Assembly: GCA_947561585.1 (NCBI GenBank)
Contig: CANNZV010000122.1
Location: 124,001-188,000, forward strand
Direction of reading: 5' to 3'
Length of the DNA: 64,000 nt
Origin: Caprella mutica
Lineage: Eukaryota; Arthropoda; Malacostraca; Amphipoda; Caprellidae
In this document: one piece after another, positions 8,102 through 16,942 of the stretch
How the letters are laid out: every line of letters begins with the position of its first letter
How positions within the stretch are numbered: the stretch's first letter is position 1
The notes under the pieces: generated by a model
What the model was told of the DNA's origin: nothing
Database searches by the model: none
What the model saw: the letters and a program-made list of their open reading frames with translations, nothing else
Made by a program: the position numbers and the translations under genes

Positions 8102-8309
8102 GCAATTAGTCAGGGTGAGCATAGAAAAAGGCAAACCCGCAACTACACATATCGCGCATAAAGTGCAATTCTGGCTAGACGCAGCGAACTGCATTTATGC
8201 CAAGTCGATATGTGTAATTTTTAGGGCTAACGCTCAAAGAGAACAGCACATAACAATGCATATACGCTCATTCCTCCCAAAAGGTCGGAACGACGCATAT
8301 GCGGGAACG
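8096..8309 (+). mobile_element. ORF-less 214-bp gene cassette, copy 4
   Basis: Fourth copy of the 214-bp unit, between the RDD cassette and the ISAs1-interrupted lipoprotein cassette. Confidence 0.8.
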
Positions 8310-8315
8310 TTAGGC
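8248..8315 (+). other. attC-like site 13, end of ORF-less cassette copy 4
   Basis: Body as in site 2 with tip family C; R' is GTTAGGC of the following cassette. Confidence 0.75.
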
Positions 8316-8855
8316 ACAACAAAAAAGAAAAAAAATGAACAGAAGCGTAACCATCAAATTAATCTTTCTAATTCTGGTAATTGCTTCTTGTCAAGTAGAT
8401 AAAGAAAAAGAATCTGACCAAGTCGTTGAAAAAAAAATTGAAGATTCAGATAAAGAATTTCAAACAGATGACTTACTTGATTGTGAAATCAAAGACACTT
8501 TAATTAAAAGAGGAGATTTTGAATATCAGCTTAAGAAAACAAGTAAAATAGATTACGAAATATTTTGGGGAGACAAGGATGAAAAGAGAAAATATTCAGA
8601 GGAATTTGGATGCTGGAAAACTAAAGATAATTGGACGTGTGATTTTACTCCTAAAGTTGAATTGATGACAAATGAAGAAGTAATTTTAAAAGTAACAACA
8701 TCAACTCCGAGTGCAGGAAATTGTAGTCCAATTGAATACAAAATGATTTATTTACCAAAAGAGAAAAACAAATCACCTTTTGAAATCGAATACTATTTAA
8801 AGACTGAAAATAACTATATTGTTTATTCAAATAGTTTCGATACAATTTCCGTAAT

Positions 8856-10040
8856 AGGTTAAACGCACGAGTATATTGTTATAAATTTTTCAGAATATCT
8901 AAGAGTAGTTTTTCATTCCATGCTACCTTTTTACGGATGGTTTTCAAAGATTTCTTTCCTTTATGTTGTAATAAGGTTTGAAGCCCCATTTTGCGTAAAA
9001 TAGCCATGTTTTCTGCGGCATTCCCCATTCTGAGTCTTTGCCTATCTTCATTGAACACAACATCTAAATACCAATGCAATTGGTTTTCGATACTCCAATG
9101 ATTTCTGATGCATTGTGCAAAATATTCTGCCTTAGCATCTTTACTACTAATATAAAATCGAATTTGCGAAGTATTTTTCTCTAATCCATTTTTAAATATT
9201 CTTTCACTCTTTGTCATGATTACTGTCTGACTATTTTCCCATTTTTCAGTTTCATCTATAAAAGTCAGTTGATTGGTCACATAAGTAGTCCTTTGTTCTA
9301 TTCGCCCTCCTACATAATCTACATGCTCAAAGCTATCCATTTTTTGATGATGATGATTCATCCAATCCTGCACTTCCTCATATAATCCTTTTTGGTTTTT
9401 CTTTAAGGCAAGTAAGTAATCTCCTTGATTAAAACATATCAAACTCGCTATATTTTTATCACACCCCATCGCATCTATACTTACCAAAGCATCTTTAATA
9501 TCTATTGCCTCAATCAATTGAGGAATGGCAGTTTTTTCGTTACTCTTCTTGGATACTTTGGATTGACCTAGACAAAGACAATAGTCTGACAACCAAGCAT
9601 TTACAATACAGATAGCTGCTGTCTTTTTCCCTCTTTGACCAGTCGCTCGAATTACCTTGCCATCGATATTGATATGATGATCTTTCAGGTCTGACATAAT
9701 TTCTCTTGACCATTGAATCAGACAATCTTCAAAGCTTTTAGTATCCATATTTTTCAATACTCGATTAAATGTATCATGCGAGGGAATACCATTTTTCAAC
9801 TCTAAAAATTGGCAGAGAAAACTTTCCTTTTCTAGACCGTATTCGGCAATTTCTTCACAATCATCTGCACCACTTAATACAGCACATAAACTGATTATTA
9901 ATATCTCACTTAATTTATAACTGACATATTTTTCGTTCCTAAAATCTGGAACGCTTTCGAATATTTCTACTAATTTCATCCTACAAAGGTAATCTCTTCC
10001 GATTTCTTTTTTTATAACAATATACTCGTGCGTTTAACCT
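8856..10040 (-). mobile_element. ISAs1-family insertion sequence, 1185 bp
   Basis: Perfect terminal inverted repeats of about 30 bp, beginning AGGTTAAACGCACGAG, are found at 8856 and, inverted, ending at 10040. The target duplication is ATTTCCGTAAT (11 bp; 8-10 bp is usual for the family). It carries one transposase gene on the minus strand. It looks intact and recent. Confidence 0.9.
8879..9979 (-). CDS. ISAs1 family transposase
   Basis: 366 residues, full length for the family. The N-terminal DDE_Tnp_1-associated domain (IFESVPDFRNEKYVSYKLSEIL) is followed by the DDE catalytic domain, with HINIDGKVIRATG holding the first aspartate, ALVSIDAMGCDKNIA the second, and the NHWSIENQLHWYLDVVFNED region near the end giving the glutamate. 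It catalyses cut and joining of its element ends. No frameshift is visible, so the element may be active. Confidence 0.93.
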   Translation of the reverse strand: MKLVEIFESVPDFRNEKYVSYKLSEILIISLCAVLSGADDCEEIAEYGLEKESFLCQFLELKNGIPSHDTFNRVLKNMDTKSFEDCLIQWSREIMSDLKDHHINIDGKVIRATGQRGKKTAAICIVNAWLSDYCLCLGQSKVSKKSNEKTAIPQLIEAIDIKDALVSIDAMGCDKNIASLICFNQGDYLLALKKNQKGLYEEVQDWMNHHHQKMDSFEHVDYVGGRIEQRTTYVTNQLTFIDETEKWENSQTVIMTKSERIFKNGLEKNTSQIRFYISSKDAKAEYFAQCIRNHWSIENQLHWYLDVVFNEDRQRLRMGNAAENMAILRKMGLQTLLQHKGKKSLKTIRKKVAWNEKLLLDILKNL

Positions 10041-10249
10041 ATTTCCGTAATGAATTTAAAGACAAAGAAAAATCAATCATTTGAATTAAATCCAAAACCG
10101 TATTTCGAATTCAAAACAATTGACAACTCATTAGATTCAATCCGAATTAAAAATAAAGAATTAAAGTTCAAATATTTAATTGGGACTCATGAAGATTATG
10201 GGTACACAGAAAGAAAAATGAAATTAAAAATATAAAAAAAGAATGCTGT

Positions 10250-10318
10250 GCCTAACAATGCATCCAACGTCCATCCCTCCCATTCGGTCGGCACGGCGTG
10301 GATGCGAGACCGTTCGCT
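10250..10318 (+). other. attC-like site 14
   Basis: R'' GCCTAAC, arm GCATCCAACG paired with CGTGGATGC, tip CCTCCCATTCGGTCGG (family C), spacer GAGACC, R' GTTCGCT. Confidence 0.8.
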
Positions 10319-10336
10319 GCAACCAAAAAAAAAGAA

Positions 10337-11338
10337 ATGAAAAGCATTTTTCAATTAATTCTATTTTTTCTAATAATGACAAATAATCTAATGGCTAAGG
10401 AAATGAAAATAATGATTGGGAATGAAGATTATTTAAAAATAGATTTATTCTCTTCAAATGAATTTTCAAGTCTAAAAGATGAGTTAATTCAAATTGAAGA
10501 AAACCTAATAAACAAAAAGGGAATCTCAAGAATTTGGAGAAATCAAAATCAGAATATTTTTCTTGAATTCTATAATGGCGTTGCTATCAGAATTAGTTCA
10601 AAAAACGAATTAGCAAAATTAGAAAAAGTTGAATTTCTTAGACTTCCATATACAAAGAATGAAAATGAAATTTCTTATTTAACAAGTATTGATGAAGACA
10701 CATTCCATAGCATTTTAAAAAAGTCTGTACCTGCAAATACACCAGAAGCATTCTCTTTCTTTGGAAAATATTACCAAATAAATAATACAAAATTTATACT
10801 AATTGAATGGAGTAAAGGCTTTCAAAAAGATAAATATTCAATCCTTGAAAGTCAAAGAACCATGATTGGAATTGATTGGGAATTAAGACAATTTTTGAAA
10901 GATGATGAAGTCGTAAATAAAAGACAGATAATTGAAAATAAAATCGAAGAAACTCCAATTGAAGTTAAAGAAGGAATTCATATAAATGCATTTGTTTACA
11001 AAGAACTTTTATCTAATCAGTTGAACTTGGATTTAAAGGTCTTTGATTATTCTATTCAAAGTCTAAATATTATTGAACAATCTCTATTTTGGAATGCAGA
11101 TAACTTAAATCATTATGACATTGTTCTACCATTTACATCTTATATCGGCGAAATATTAGTGCGAGAAAAATCGATGAAATGGCAAATGCCAGATAAATAT
11201 GAATATCCAATTTTAATTTCAGAAGAAGATGAAAAATTAGATTTGCTGTGGAGATTACAAGAAGGATTAGTAGATACAGATTACGGATTACCTGAAATAG
11301 ATTGGGTTTTCAAAACTATAATGAAAGAGTTAAAATAA
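10337..11338 (+). CDS. Hypothetical secreted protein
   Basis: 333 residues from the ATG at 10337, which gives a good signal peptide (MKSIFQLILFFLIMTNNLMA, cleavage near ALA-like MAK). A frame from 10298 would read through the attC site and is rejected. The mature protein is acidic with mixed alpha/beta character and holds a WSKGFQKDKYSILESQRTMIGIDWELRQFL segment; I do not recognise it. It is the only gene in a cassette with R' GTTCGCTGC at 10312 and R'' GCAGCGAAC at 11357. Confidence 0.6.
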   Translation: MKSIFQLILFFLIMTNNLMAKEMKIMIGNEDYLKIDLFSSNEFSSLKDELIQIEENLINKKGISRIWRNQNQNIFLEFYNGVAIRISSKNELAKLEKVEFLRLPYTKNENEISYLTSIDEDTFHSILKKSVPANTPEAFSFFGKYYQINNTKFILIEWSKGFQKDKYSILESQRTMIGIDWELRQFLKDDEVVNKRQIIENKIEETPIEVKEGIHINAFVYKELLSNQLNLDLKVFDYSIQSLNIIEQSLFWNADNLNHYDIVLPFTSYIGEILVREKSMKWQMPDKYEYPILISEEDEKLDLLWRLQEGLVDTDYGLPEIDWVFKTIMKELK

Positions 11339-11350
11339 AAAGAAGGCAGC

Positions 11351-11418
11351 AGCGAACAATGCATACCCGTTCATCCCTCCCATTCGGTCGGCACGACGGG
11401 TATGCGGGGACGTTGTGT
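11351..11418 (+). other. attC-like site 15
   Basis: R'' AGCGAAC, arm GCATACCCGT paired with ACGGGTATGC, tip CCTCCCATTCGGTCGG (family C), spacer GGGGAC, R' GTTGTGT. Confidence 0.85.
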
Positions 11419-11436
11419 ACAAAATAAAAAAAGAAA

Positions 11437-11973
11437 ATGAGTTATGTGAAAAAATTTAAAGGATGGGTTGAAGCAAATAGATTCTTTTCGTTTATTGTAA
11501 TCGCAGGGATAATTATCATTGCCGTTTCAAATTTCATAAAATCCATAGATACAATAAAGGGTTCAAAAATACTACAAACTTCTTATGAAGAAGATTTCAA
11601 TATAGGATTAAAAAATAAGCTCGATAATGCTTTGAAAAATATTAATATTATAGAAGGAATGAATAAAAATGAATTCTCGAACTTCTTAATCAATATTAAC
11701 CAAATTACTAATGAATTAGAGCAGATATTATCTGGTAAAGTGAAGTTAACACAAATAAAAAAAGAAAACATCCTCAAAGAGGCCAAAAAAATTAAGACAA
11801 GTTTGCTTGCTACAACTCATGAAATGTTAATAAAATATGATAGCAATAAATCAAAAGAGGGTAAAGAGAAAATCGTTGGGTTATGCAATACATTAATACC
11901 ACTTTGTACAAATAATGAGTTATGTACAAAAAAAGAATTAGATATATTAAAATACACATTGAAAAACATTTAA
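11437..11973 (+). CDS. Membrane-anchored hypothetical protein
   Basis: 178 residues with one hydrophobic segment at about 17-35 (FFSFIVIAGIIIIAVSNFI) followed by a long charged helical domain, probably coiled coil. Four cysteines lie in a short C-terminal stretch (GLCNTLIPLCTNNELCTKKE). It is the first gene of a two-gene cassette; its stop (11973) is one base before the start of the lipoprotein gene at 11975, so the pair was translationally close before the IS5 insertion. Function unknown. Confidence 0.6.
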   Translation: MSYVKKFKGWVEANRFFSFIVIAGIIIIAVSNFIKSIDTIKGSKILQTSYEEDFNIGLKNKLDNALKNINIIEGMNKNEFSNFLININQITNELEQILSGKVKLTQIKKENILKEAKKIKTSLLATTHEMLIKYDSNKSKEGKEKIVGLCNTLIPLCTNNELCTKKELDILKYTLKNI

Positions 11974-12030
11974 TATGAAAGTTATTACTTTATTCACATT
12001 TTTATTTTTTTTATTTGGATGTGTAACTAT

Positions 12031-13145
12031 GAAGTAAATTAAACTTTAGGATTTTATAGATGTAATTGATTATCAAAGAGTTAGGTCGATTGTCAAAAAT
12101 GTTGCCATTAGCAACTTTCAGAAAAAAAGCGGTCATTGTGATTGCTGTAGGTAAACCACTACCATAGCAGCGCAACTTCTATCACAAAATTTATCACAAT
12201 GAACCACATACCAACAAAGTTAACAGAAAAAGATTTTGAACAATACATATTGCCATTTTTAACCAAAGCCAAACGAGGTTTTGTTAGTTCGATCCCCTTG
12301 TATTTGATTTTCAATGGGATCCTGTATAAACTATATACAGGATGTCAATGGAAATCATTACCGACAAAAAACTTCAAGGATGAAGAAAAAGATATTGAAT
12401 TGAGTTATCAAGCCTTTTACTACCATTTTCGAAAATGGTCGGTAGACGATAGCTTTCAATATGTGTTTAAAGCATCAATTGTAGCGATCATGTTTCACTT
12501 GAATGTTTCAGAAATCAATTTGGACGGGACGCATACTATTGCTAAAAAAGGAGGAGAAGAAGTAGCTTATCAAGGTCGTAAAAAAGCTAAGACCAGTAAC
12601 ATTTTACCTGTAACAGACAAGGTGGGCAATATTCTTGGTTTTCTACCTTTGACGGCAGGAAATCACAATGATGCTTACCAGTTAAAGAATAGATTGTCTA
12701 ATTTTTTTCAAGAACTCCGTTACTTTAAATGGCTTTCTATCGAAGGAGCATTCTTTAATGCTGATAGTGCTTTTAATTCCAAGGCGGCTCGCAAAGTAGT
12801 ATTCAATTTTGGACTTATTCCAAATATGCCTCAAAATAAGAGGAACAGGAAAAAAGTAAAAAGAGGCCGTAAAGTGCTGTTCAACAAAAAGGTATATGAT
12901 AATAGATATACCAATGAACGTACCCATGCTTGGGTAGATAAATTCAAAGGTGTATTGATTAGATTTGATAGAAAAGCTAGCCATTGGCTGGCTTCAAATT
13001 TCATCGCCTTTGCAATGGTTAATCTGAGAAATGTAATCTAATTGTTACATTTTTCTGCCAAAGTGGTATGGCATTATATTTGACTTTCGGCATTCTTCTT
13101 TGGTATTAGGGCAATTGCACAGAAATCAAAAGTTTAATTTACTTC
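12031..13145 (+). mobile_element. IS5-family insertion sequence, 1115 bp
   Basis: Inverted ends GAAGTAAATTAAACTTT at 12031 and its complement ending at 13145, flanked by TAT on both sides (12028-12030 and 13146-13148). One transposase gene on the plus strand. Confidence 0.85.
12199..13041 (+). CDS. IS5 family transposase
   Basis: 280 residues in a single frame. It has an N-terminal DUF4096-like domain (GILYKLYTGCQWKSLP) and a DDE core: LDGTHTIAKKGGEEVAYQGRKKAKT, then LPLTAGNHNDAYQLKN, NADSAFNSKAARK and the C-terminal NERTHAWVDKFKGVLIRFDRK with the catalytic glutamate region. Normal length, no internal stop. It drives transposition of the surrounding element. Confidence 0.93.
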   Translation: MNHIPTKLTEKDFEQYILPFLTKAKRGFVSSIPLYLIFNGILYKLYTGCQWKSLPTKNFKDEEKDIELSYQAFYYHFRKWSVDDSFQYVFKASIVAIMFHLNVSEINLDGTHTIAKKGGEEVAYQGRKKAKTSNILPVTDKVGNILGFLPLTAGNHNDAYQLKNRLSNFFQELRYFKWLSIEGAFFNADSAFNSKAARKVVFNFGLIPNMPQNKRNRKKVKRGRKVLFNKKVYDNRYTNERTHAWVDKFKGVLIRFDRKASHWLASNFIAFAMVNLRNVI

Positions 13146-13971
13146 TATTAAAGAACCCCCTAAATTTAATTATGTTCCTCCTGTCGAAAGATATGGAATT
13201 AGAATAATTCAGCCCGATTATTCGAAAAAATATTCTGTTGTTGAAATAGAAAATAATATTAATAATGCAAAAACTATTATTAATAATTTAAATAAAGAAT
13301 CAATTGATGAAAATCAAAAAAATGATAAAGAAGGAAGCAAATTTAGCAATAAGGGAGATGATAGCACAAAATCTCAAACTCAGAAACAAAAATTAAAAAA
13401 TGATAAAGATAATACAAAGAAGATATTAGAACAATGGGAAGAAATTGGATTTAAAAACACTTCTTATAGAAACAAAAATGACGGCTTAGAAATTTTTTCA
13501 AATTTAAAATTATATGACCAAGATAATTTCTTAGGAATTTATAAGGACGATAATATCGGCCTAATTACTGAAATTTTTGGAGATTTTGACAAAAAGAAAT
13601 CTCATAATTTAGGAATAGTGGAATATAAAAAATACACTTTAATTTATCTTTCTAAGTCTGAAAAAAAAGAAATATTAAAGGTTATTTATCTTGAAGATGG
13701 AGATATAGAAAGTATAGAAATAATTGGGATGGCAGGGTATAAATTTGTAAAATCTTCACTTAGCAAAACAGATAAATATAATGGGATTTTTTATAGGCTT
13801 ATTGGAATCAATAGTGGTGAAATTAAAAAGTATTTTGGAAAACCTATATCATCAACAAATGAAACTTTAACATTTCAATTCTTTACATCGTCAAAAATCC
13901 AATTTCGATGTCCTGCAAAGAGTAATTTTAAATGTGAATCAATTAAAATTATTTGGTGAAAAAAATTCTGT

Positions 13972-14035
13972 ACACAACAATGCATACCCGTTCATTCCCA
14001 GCAAAAGCTGGGAACGACGGGTATGCGGGAACGTT
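13972..14035 (+). other. attC-like site 16, R' end invaded by the IS1182-family element
   Basis: R'' ACACAAC, arm GCATACCCGT paired with ACGGGTATGC, tip CCCAGCAAAAGCTGGG (family B), spacer GGGAAC, then ACGT followed directly by the left end of the IS1182-family element. Confidence 0.75.
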
Positions 14036-15782
14036 GTGAAAAAACTTTCATAACAATACTTTTACAAATCAAAATAATTTCGTATCTTTAAGAGTATCAA
14101 AATTCATTTTCAGATGCTCAAAAATCAACAAGATCGCAATCAACTTCAAATGATAACTCTTGACAGCCTTGTCAAGCCAGACAGTATCGTCAGACTCATC
14201 GACGCTTTTGTAGACCTACTCGACCTGGAGGATATTGGATTCATCATCAAAGGTAAAATCAACAACGGCGCCCCTGCTTTTCACACCGCCGATCTACTCA
14301 AATTATATTATTACGGATATTCCAATAAAGTCCGTTCCTCCCGTAAATTAGAACGAGAAGCTATTACCAACATCGAAGCCATTTGGTTAATCAAAGGAAC
14401 TCGACCTGGATATAAAACCATTGCCGACTTTAGAAAAGATAACTTAAAGCCAATTAAAAAAGTCTTTAATATTTATAATCAATTCCTACTTTCCAATGAT
14501 CTTTTTGACACCGAAACCGTCGCTGTCGATGGCTCCAAATTTCAAGGGCAAAACAGCACAAAAAATAATTACAATGAAAAAAAGGTAAAACAACATCTTG
14601 AGCATATCCAAAAACAAACCGAAAAGTACTTGAAAGAAATGGATCGATTGGATCAGATAGAAAAAGAAACGGAAGCAGAACTCGAGCAACGAATTGAGTT
14701 TGACGAAAAATTAAATCACCTCCAAAATCGAAAAGACAAATACAATAATCTTAATCAAAAAATCATTGAAGCTCGAAAAAAAGGACATACCCAAGTCAGC
14801 ACCACCGACCCAGATGCAAGAGCACTTCCCAAAAGAATGAATGTCGTCCAAGTGGGTTACAATGTCATCACCGCTGCCGATCTAAAAAACAAACTCATCA
14901 CTAATTTTAAGGTCGCCAACCAACTAGACACTTACCAATTGGCCGACGTCGCCAAAGAAACTAGAAATGTTTTTGGTAAAAAAGAAGACGAAGAATTAAC
15001 CGTTCTTGCCGACAAAGGTTTTGATACAGGTAGCGAATTAAAAGAGTGTGCTGAAAATAATATCACCACCATCGTCGCCGTCAAAAAACGATTAAGCCAT
15101 AAAAAAAACAAGACATTTGCAAAAAATAAATTCTTCTTCGATCATGAGAAAAATGAATACCGTTGCCCCGAAAATCACCCTTTAAAAACCAATGGAAAAA
15201 TTTATAAAAGAAAAGCTTACAATCAACACCGAGCAGAATATAAATATAAAAGATACATCTGTTCGCATACGATATGCAAGGCATGCCCTCACAAATTAGA
15301 CTGCGTAGGTGCTCCTCTCAAACAACGAAAAGGTAGATTTATTGATCGTTCTGAATCCGAAAAATTCATCGAGGAAAACACCGAACGCTACCAACTCAAT
15401 AAAGAACTTTATCGAAAACGACAAGCCACCGTTGAACACCAATTTGGTATCATCAAAAGGCAATGGGGATATGACTACACCCTACTCAAAACCATCAAAA
15501 AAGTCGAAGCAGAGTTTGCAATTATCTTTACTTGTTTTAATCTGAGGAGAAGTGTGTCCATACTTGGAATTCCGGAGTTGATTAAGCGGTTAAAGACTGC
15601 TTTTTGCTTTGTAATTGTATTAGCGCAAGGTGTTTTAAGTCCTTCTACGGCTTTTTTTTATATTTCAAAAAACAATCATTTTACATTTCCTAAATTTTAT
15701 CGTCCCTTACAATTGAGTTCTTAAACTTTTAGCGTATATTTCGTGTAGGAAAATTTACGGCGGGAGGTTTTTTCACAAACTG
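14035..15782 (+). mobile_element. IS1182-family insertion sequence, 1748 bp, inserted in an attC R' box
   Basis: Left end TGTGAAAAAAC and right end GTTTTTTCACAAACTG are inverted repeats. ACGT is present on both sides (14031-14034 and 15783-15786), and the right flank continues as a normal cassette head (GTTGTGCGTCACC). The left tip lacks CAAAT relative to the short derivatives. It contains one long transposase gene and is the evident parent of the MITEs listed below. Confidence 0.85.
14114..15724 (+). CDS. IS1182 family transposase
   Basis: 536 residues, normal length. The N-terminal DUF772 domain (HTADLLKLYYYGYSNKVRSSRKLEREAITN) is followed by VAVDGSKFQGQNSTKNN with the first catalytic aspartate, a long coiled coil at about 155-225 (EKYLKEMDRLDQIEKETEAELEQR), VLADKGFDTGSEL with the second aspartate, a cysteine cluster (ICSHTICKACPHKLDC), and RQATVEHQFGIIKRQWG with the catalytic glutamate. 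The last 30 or so codons read into the conserved 3' terminal region that the MITEs retain. Intact, so it could mobilise them in trans. Confidence 0.93.
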   Translation: MLKNQQDRNQLQMITLDSLVKPDSIVRLIDAFVDLLDLEDIGFIIKGKINNGAPAFHTADLLKLYYYGYSNKVRSSRKLEREAITNIEAIWLIKGTRPGYKTIADFRKDNLKPIKKVFNIYNQFLLSNDLFDTETVAVDGSKFQGQNSTKNNYNEKKVKQHLEHIQKQTEKYLKEMDRLDQIEKETEAELEQRIEFDEKLNHLQNRKDKYNNLNQKIIEARKKGHTQVSTTDPDARALPKRMNVVQVGYNVITAADLKNKLITNFKVANQLDTYQLADVAKETRNVFGKKEDEELTVLADKGFDTGSELKECAENNITTIVAVKKRLSHKKNKTFAKNKFFFDHEKNEYRCPENHPLKTNGKIYKRKAYNQHRAEYKYKRYICSHTICKACPHKLDCVGAPLKQRKGRFIDRSESEKFIEENTERYQLNKELYRKRQATVEHQFGIIKRQWGYDYTLLKTIKKVEAEFAIIFTCFNLRRSVSILGIPELIKRLKTAFCFVIVLAQGVLSPSTAFFYISKNNHFTFPKFYRPLQLSS

Positions 15783-15809
15783 ACGTTGTGCGTCACCAAA
15801 AAGAAAAAA

Positions 15810-16463
15810 ATGAAGCTATTCCAAATGATAATCGTTCTTTTATTTTTTAGCTCCTGCTCGTCAATTGGAAAAAAAAATATTTTATATGGAAAATGTGAGA
15901 GAAGATATATGGCTTGTACCCAATTCGAATTAAAAAAAGATAAGACTTTTGAATTTTATATCTTCATGGATGTAGGTGGTGGAAATGTGATTAAAGGAAA
16001 TTGGGAATATGCAAATGGAGACACACTAAAATTAAACACTTATGAACAACCAAACATTTCAAAAACATACTATAAATCTGTAGAGAATCCAGAATTAAAT
16101 GGCAAAGTGAAAATTCAAATTCAAGATTTTGAAATGCCTTTATATGGAGTATACTTAGAAATAAACGGAGGAGCAAAAAATTGTCAAACTGATATAGAAG
16201 GAATATGTTATGTCAATATCGATAAAATAGAGAGAATGAAAATCTATTATTTAGGATACAAAGTAGAGACAATAGAAATAGATAATCCGAAAATAAATGA
16301 CATAAATATTTTTCTGAGTGATAGCGATTCGGAAATAGTTCCAAAATATTTTGTAGATAAATTAGTAGTTGTGAACAAGAAAGAAATAATAATGTATCCA
16401 AATACACCTGATAGAAAATATAGTCTAAAAAGGTCGAGATTTGGAAGAAGAAATTGGAAATAA
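15810..16463 (+). CDS. Putative lipoprotein with a carboxypeptidase-regulatory-like domain
   Basis: 217 residues from ATG 15810 with a signal peptide and lipobox (MKLFQMIIVLLFFSSCSS). The frame could extend to 15786 only through the cassette leader. The mature first half is cysteine- and glycine-containing (KTFEFYIFMDVGGGNVIKGNWEYANG). The second half (PLYGVYLEINGG..C.TDIEGICYVNIDKIERMKIYYLGYKVETIEI) resembles the beta-sandwich carboxypeptidase-D regulatory-like fold common on Bacteroidota surface proteins; that assignment is by eye. The cassette begins GTTGTGCGT just after the IS1182 copy and ends ACGCACAAC, so it is a complete cassette. Confidence 0.6.
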   Translation: MKLFQMIIVLLFFSSCSSIGKKNILYGKCERRYMACTQFELKKDKTFEFYIFMDVGGGNVIKGNWEYANGDTLKLNTYEQPNISKTYYKSVENPELNGKVKIQIQDFEMPLYGVYLEINGGAKNCQTDIEGICYVNIDKIERMKIYYLGYKVETIEIDNPKINDINIFLSDSDSEIVPKYFVDKLVVVNKKEIIMYPNTPDRKYSLKRSRFGRRNWK

Positions 16464-16477
16464 AAAAGAAGGCGAAC

Positions 16478-16539
16478 GCACAACAATGCATACCCGTTCA
16501 TGCCAGCAAAAGCTGGCAACGACGGGTATGCGGGGACGT
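16478..16539 (+). other. attC-like site 17, R' replaced by a MITE
   Basis: R'' GCACAAC, arms GCATACCCGT and ACGGGTATGC, tip GCCAGCAAAAGCTGGC (family B), spacer GGGG, then ACGT and MITE 1. Confidence 0.75.
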
Positions 16540-16859
16540 CAAATTGCAAAAAAACTTCCATAACAATATTTTTACAAGTCAAAACAATTCCATATCTTTA
16601 AGAGTATCAAAATTCAATTTCAGATGCTCAAACAATCAACAAGATCGTAATCAACTTCAAATGATAACTCTTGACAGCATTGTCAAGCCAGACAGTATCG
16701 TCAGACTCATCGACACTTTTTGAATTCACATTTTTTATATTTCAAAAAACAATCATTTTACATTTCCTAAATTTTATCATTCCTTACAATCGAGTTCTTA
16801 TTCTTTTAGTGTATATTTCGTGTATGGAAATTCACGGCGGGAGGGGTTTTCACAAACTG
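16540..16859 (+). mobile_element. MITE 1, deletion derivative of the IS1182-family element
   Basis: Starts CAAATTGCAAAAAAACTT and ends TTTTCACAAACTG, with ACGT duplicated on both flanks. It keeps the transposase promoter region and first codons (to SIVRLIDTF), then jumps to the last 150 bp of the parent. Fills the gene-free stretch 16,464-16,942 together with site 17 and the next cassette's leader. Confidence 0.85.
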
Positions 16860-16942
16860 ACGTTATATGGCATTAAAAGAAAAATAACTTAAGTTCAAAT
16901 ATTCGCTCTTGTCTTTGAATCAAAAATAATATCATTGCCAAT

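Larger units (their letters stand above)
8335..10235 (+). pseudogene. Lipoprotein cassette gene split by an ISAs1 element
   Basis: The gene starts at 8335 with a signal peptide and lipobox (MNRSVTIKLIFLILVIASC). The first part runs to 8855, where the insertion adds a few codons and a stop at 8862. The rest resumes after 10041 in the same frame and ends at 10235. The 11-bp ATTTCCGTAAT occurs on both sides (8845-8855 and 10041-10051), so excision of element plus one copy would restore one frame of about 235 residues. The intact protein would be a small outer- or inner-membrane lipoprotein of unknown role. R' GTTAGGCAC at 8309 matches GTGCCTAAC at 10256, so the element inserted into an already complete cassette. 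Confidence 0.8.
11975..13959 (+). pseudogene. Lipoprotein gene split by an IS5-family element
   Basis: ATG at 11975 opens a signal peptide ending in a lipobox (FLFFLFGC). After 18 codons an IS5-family element interrupts it at 12031. The frame resumes at 13149 in the same phase (checked modulo 3) and continues to 13959. An internal GTG at 13618 makes the last part look like a 113-residue gene, but it is just the tail. The joined frame would be about 290 residues, with a lysine/asparagine-rich linker and a C-terminal domain of unknown type. The cassette ends GTACACAAC, matching GTTGTGTAC at 11412, so the cassette was complete before the insertion. Confidence 0.8.

Noticed and set aside
1133..14035. 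CRISPR array
   Set aside because: The repeats are palindromic sites separated by 150-3000 bp genes, not short direct repeats with uniform spacers; no cas gene is present.
16671..16892. Small frames MTALSSQTVSSDSS... within MITEs (also 26203-26430)
   Set aside because: They read the transposase remnant in a wrong frame and run into the terminal repeat. Similar because the MITEs are related, not because they are genes.
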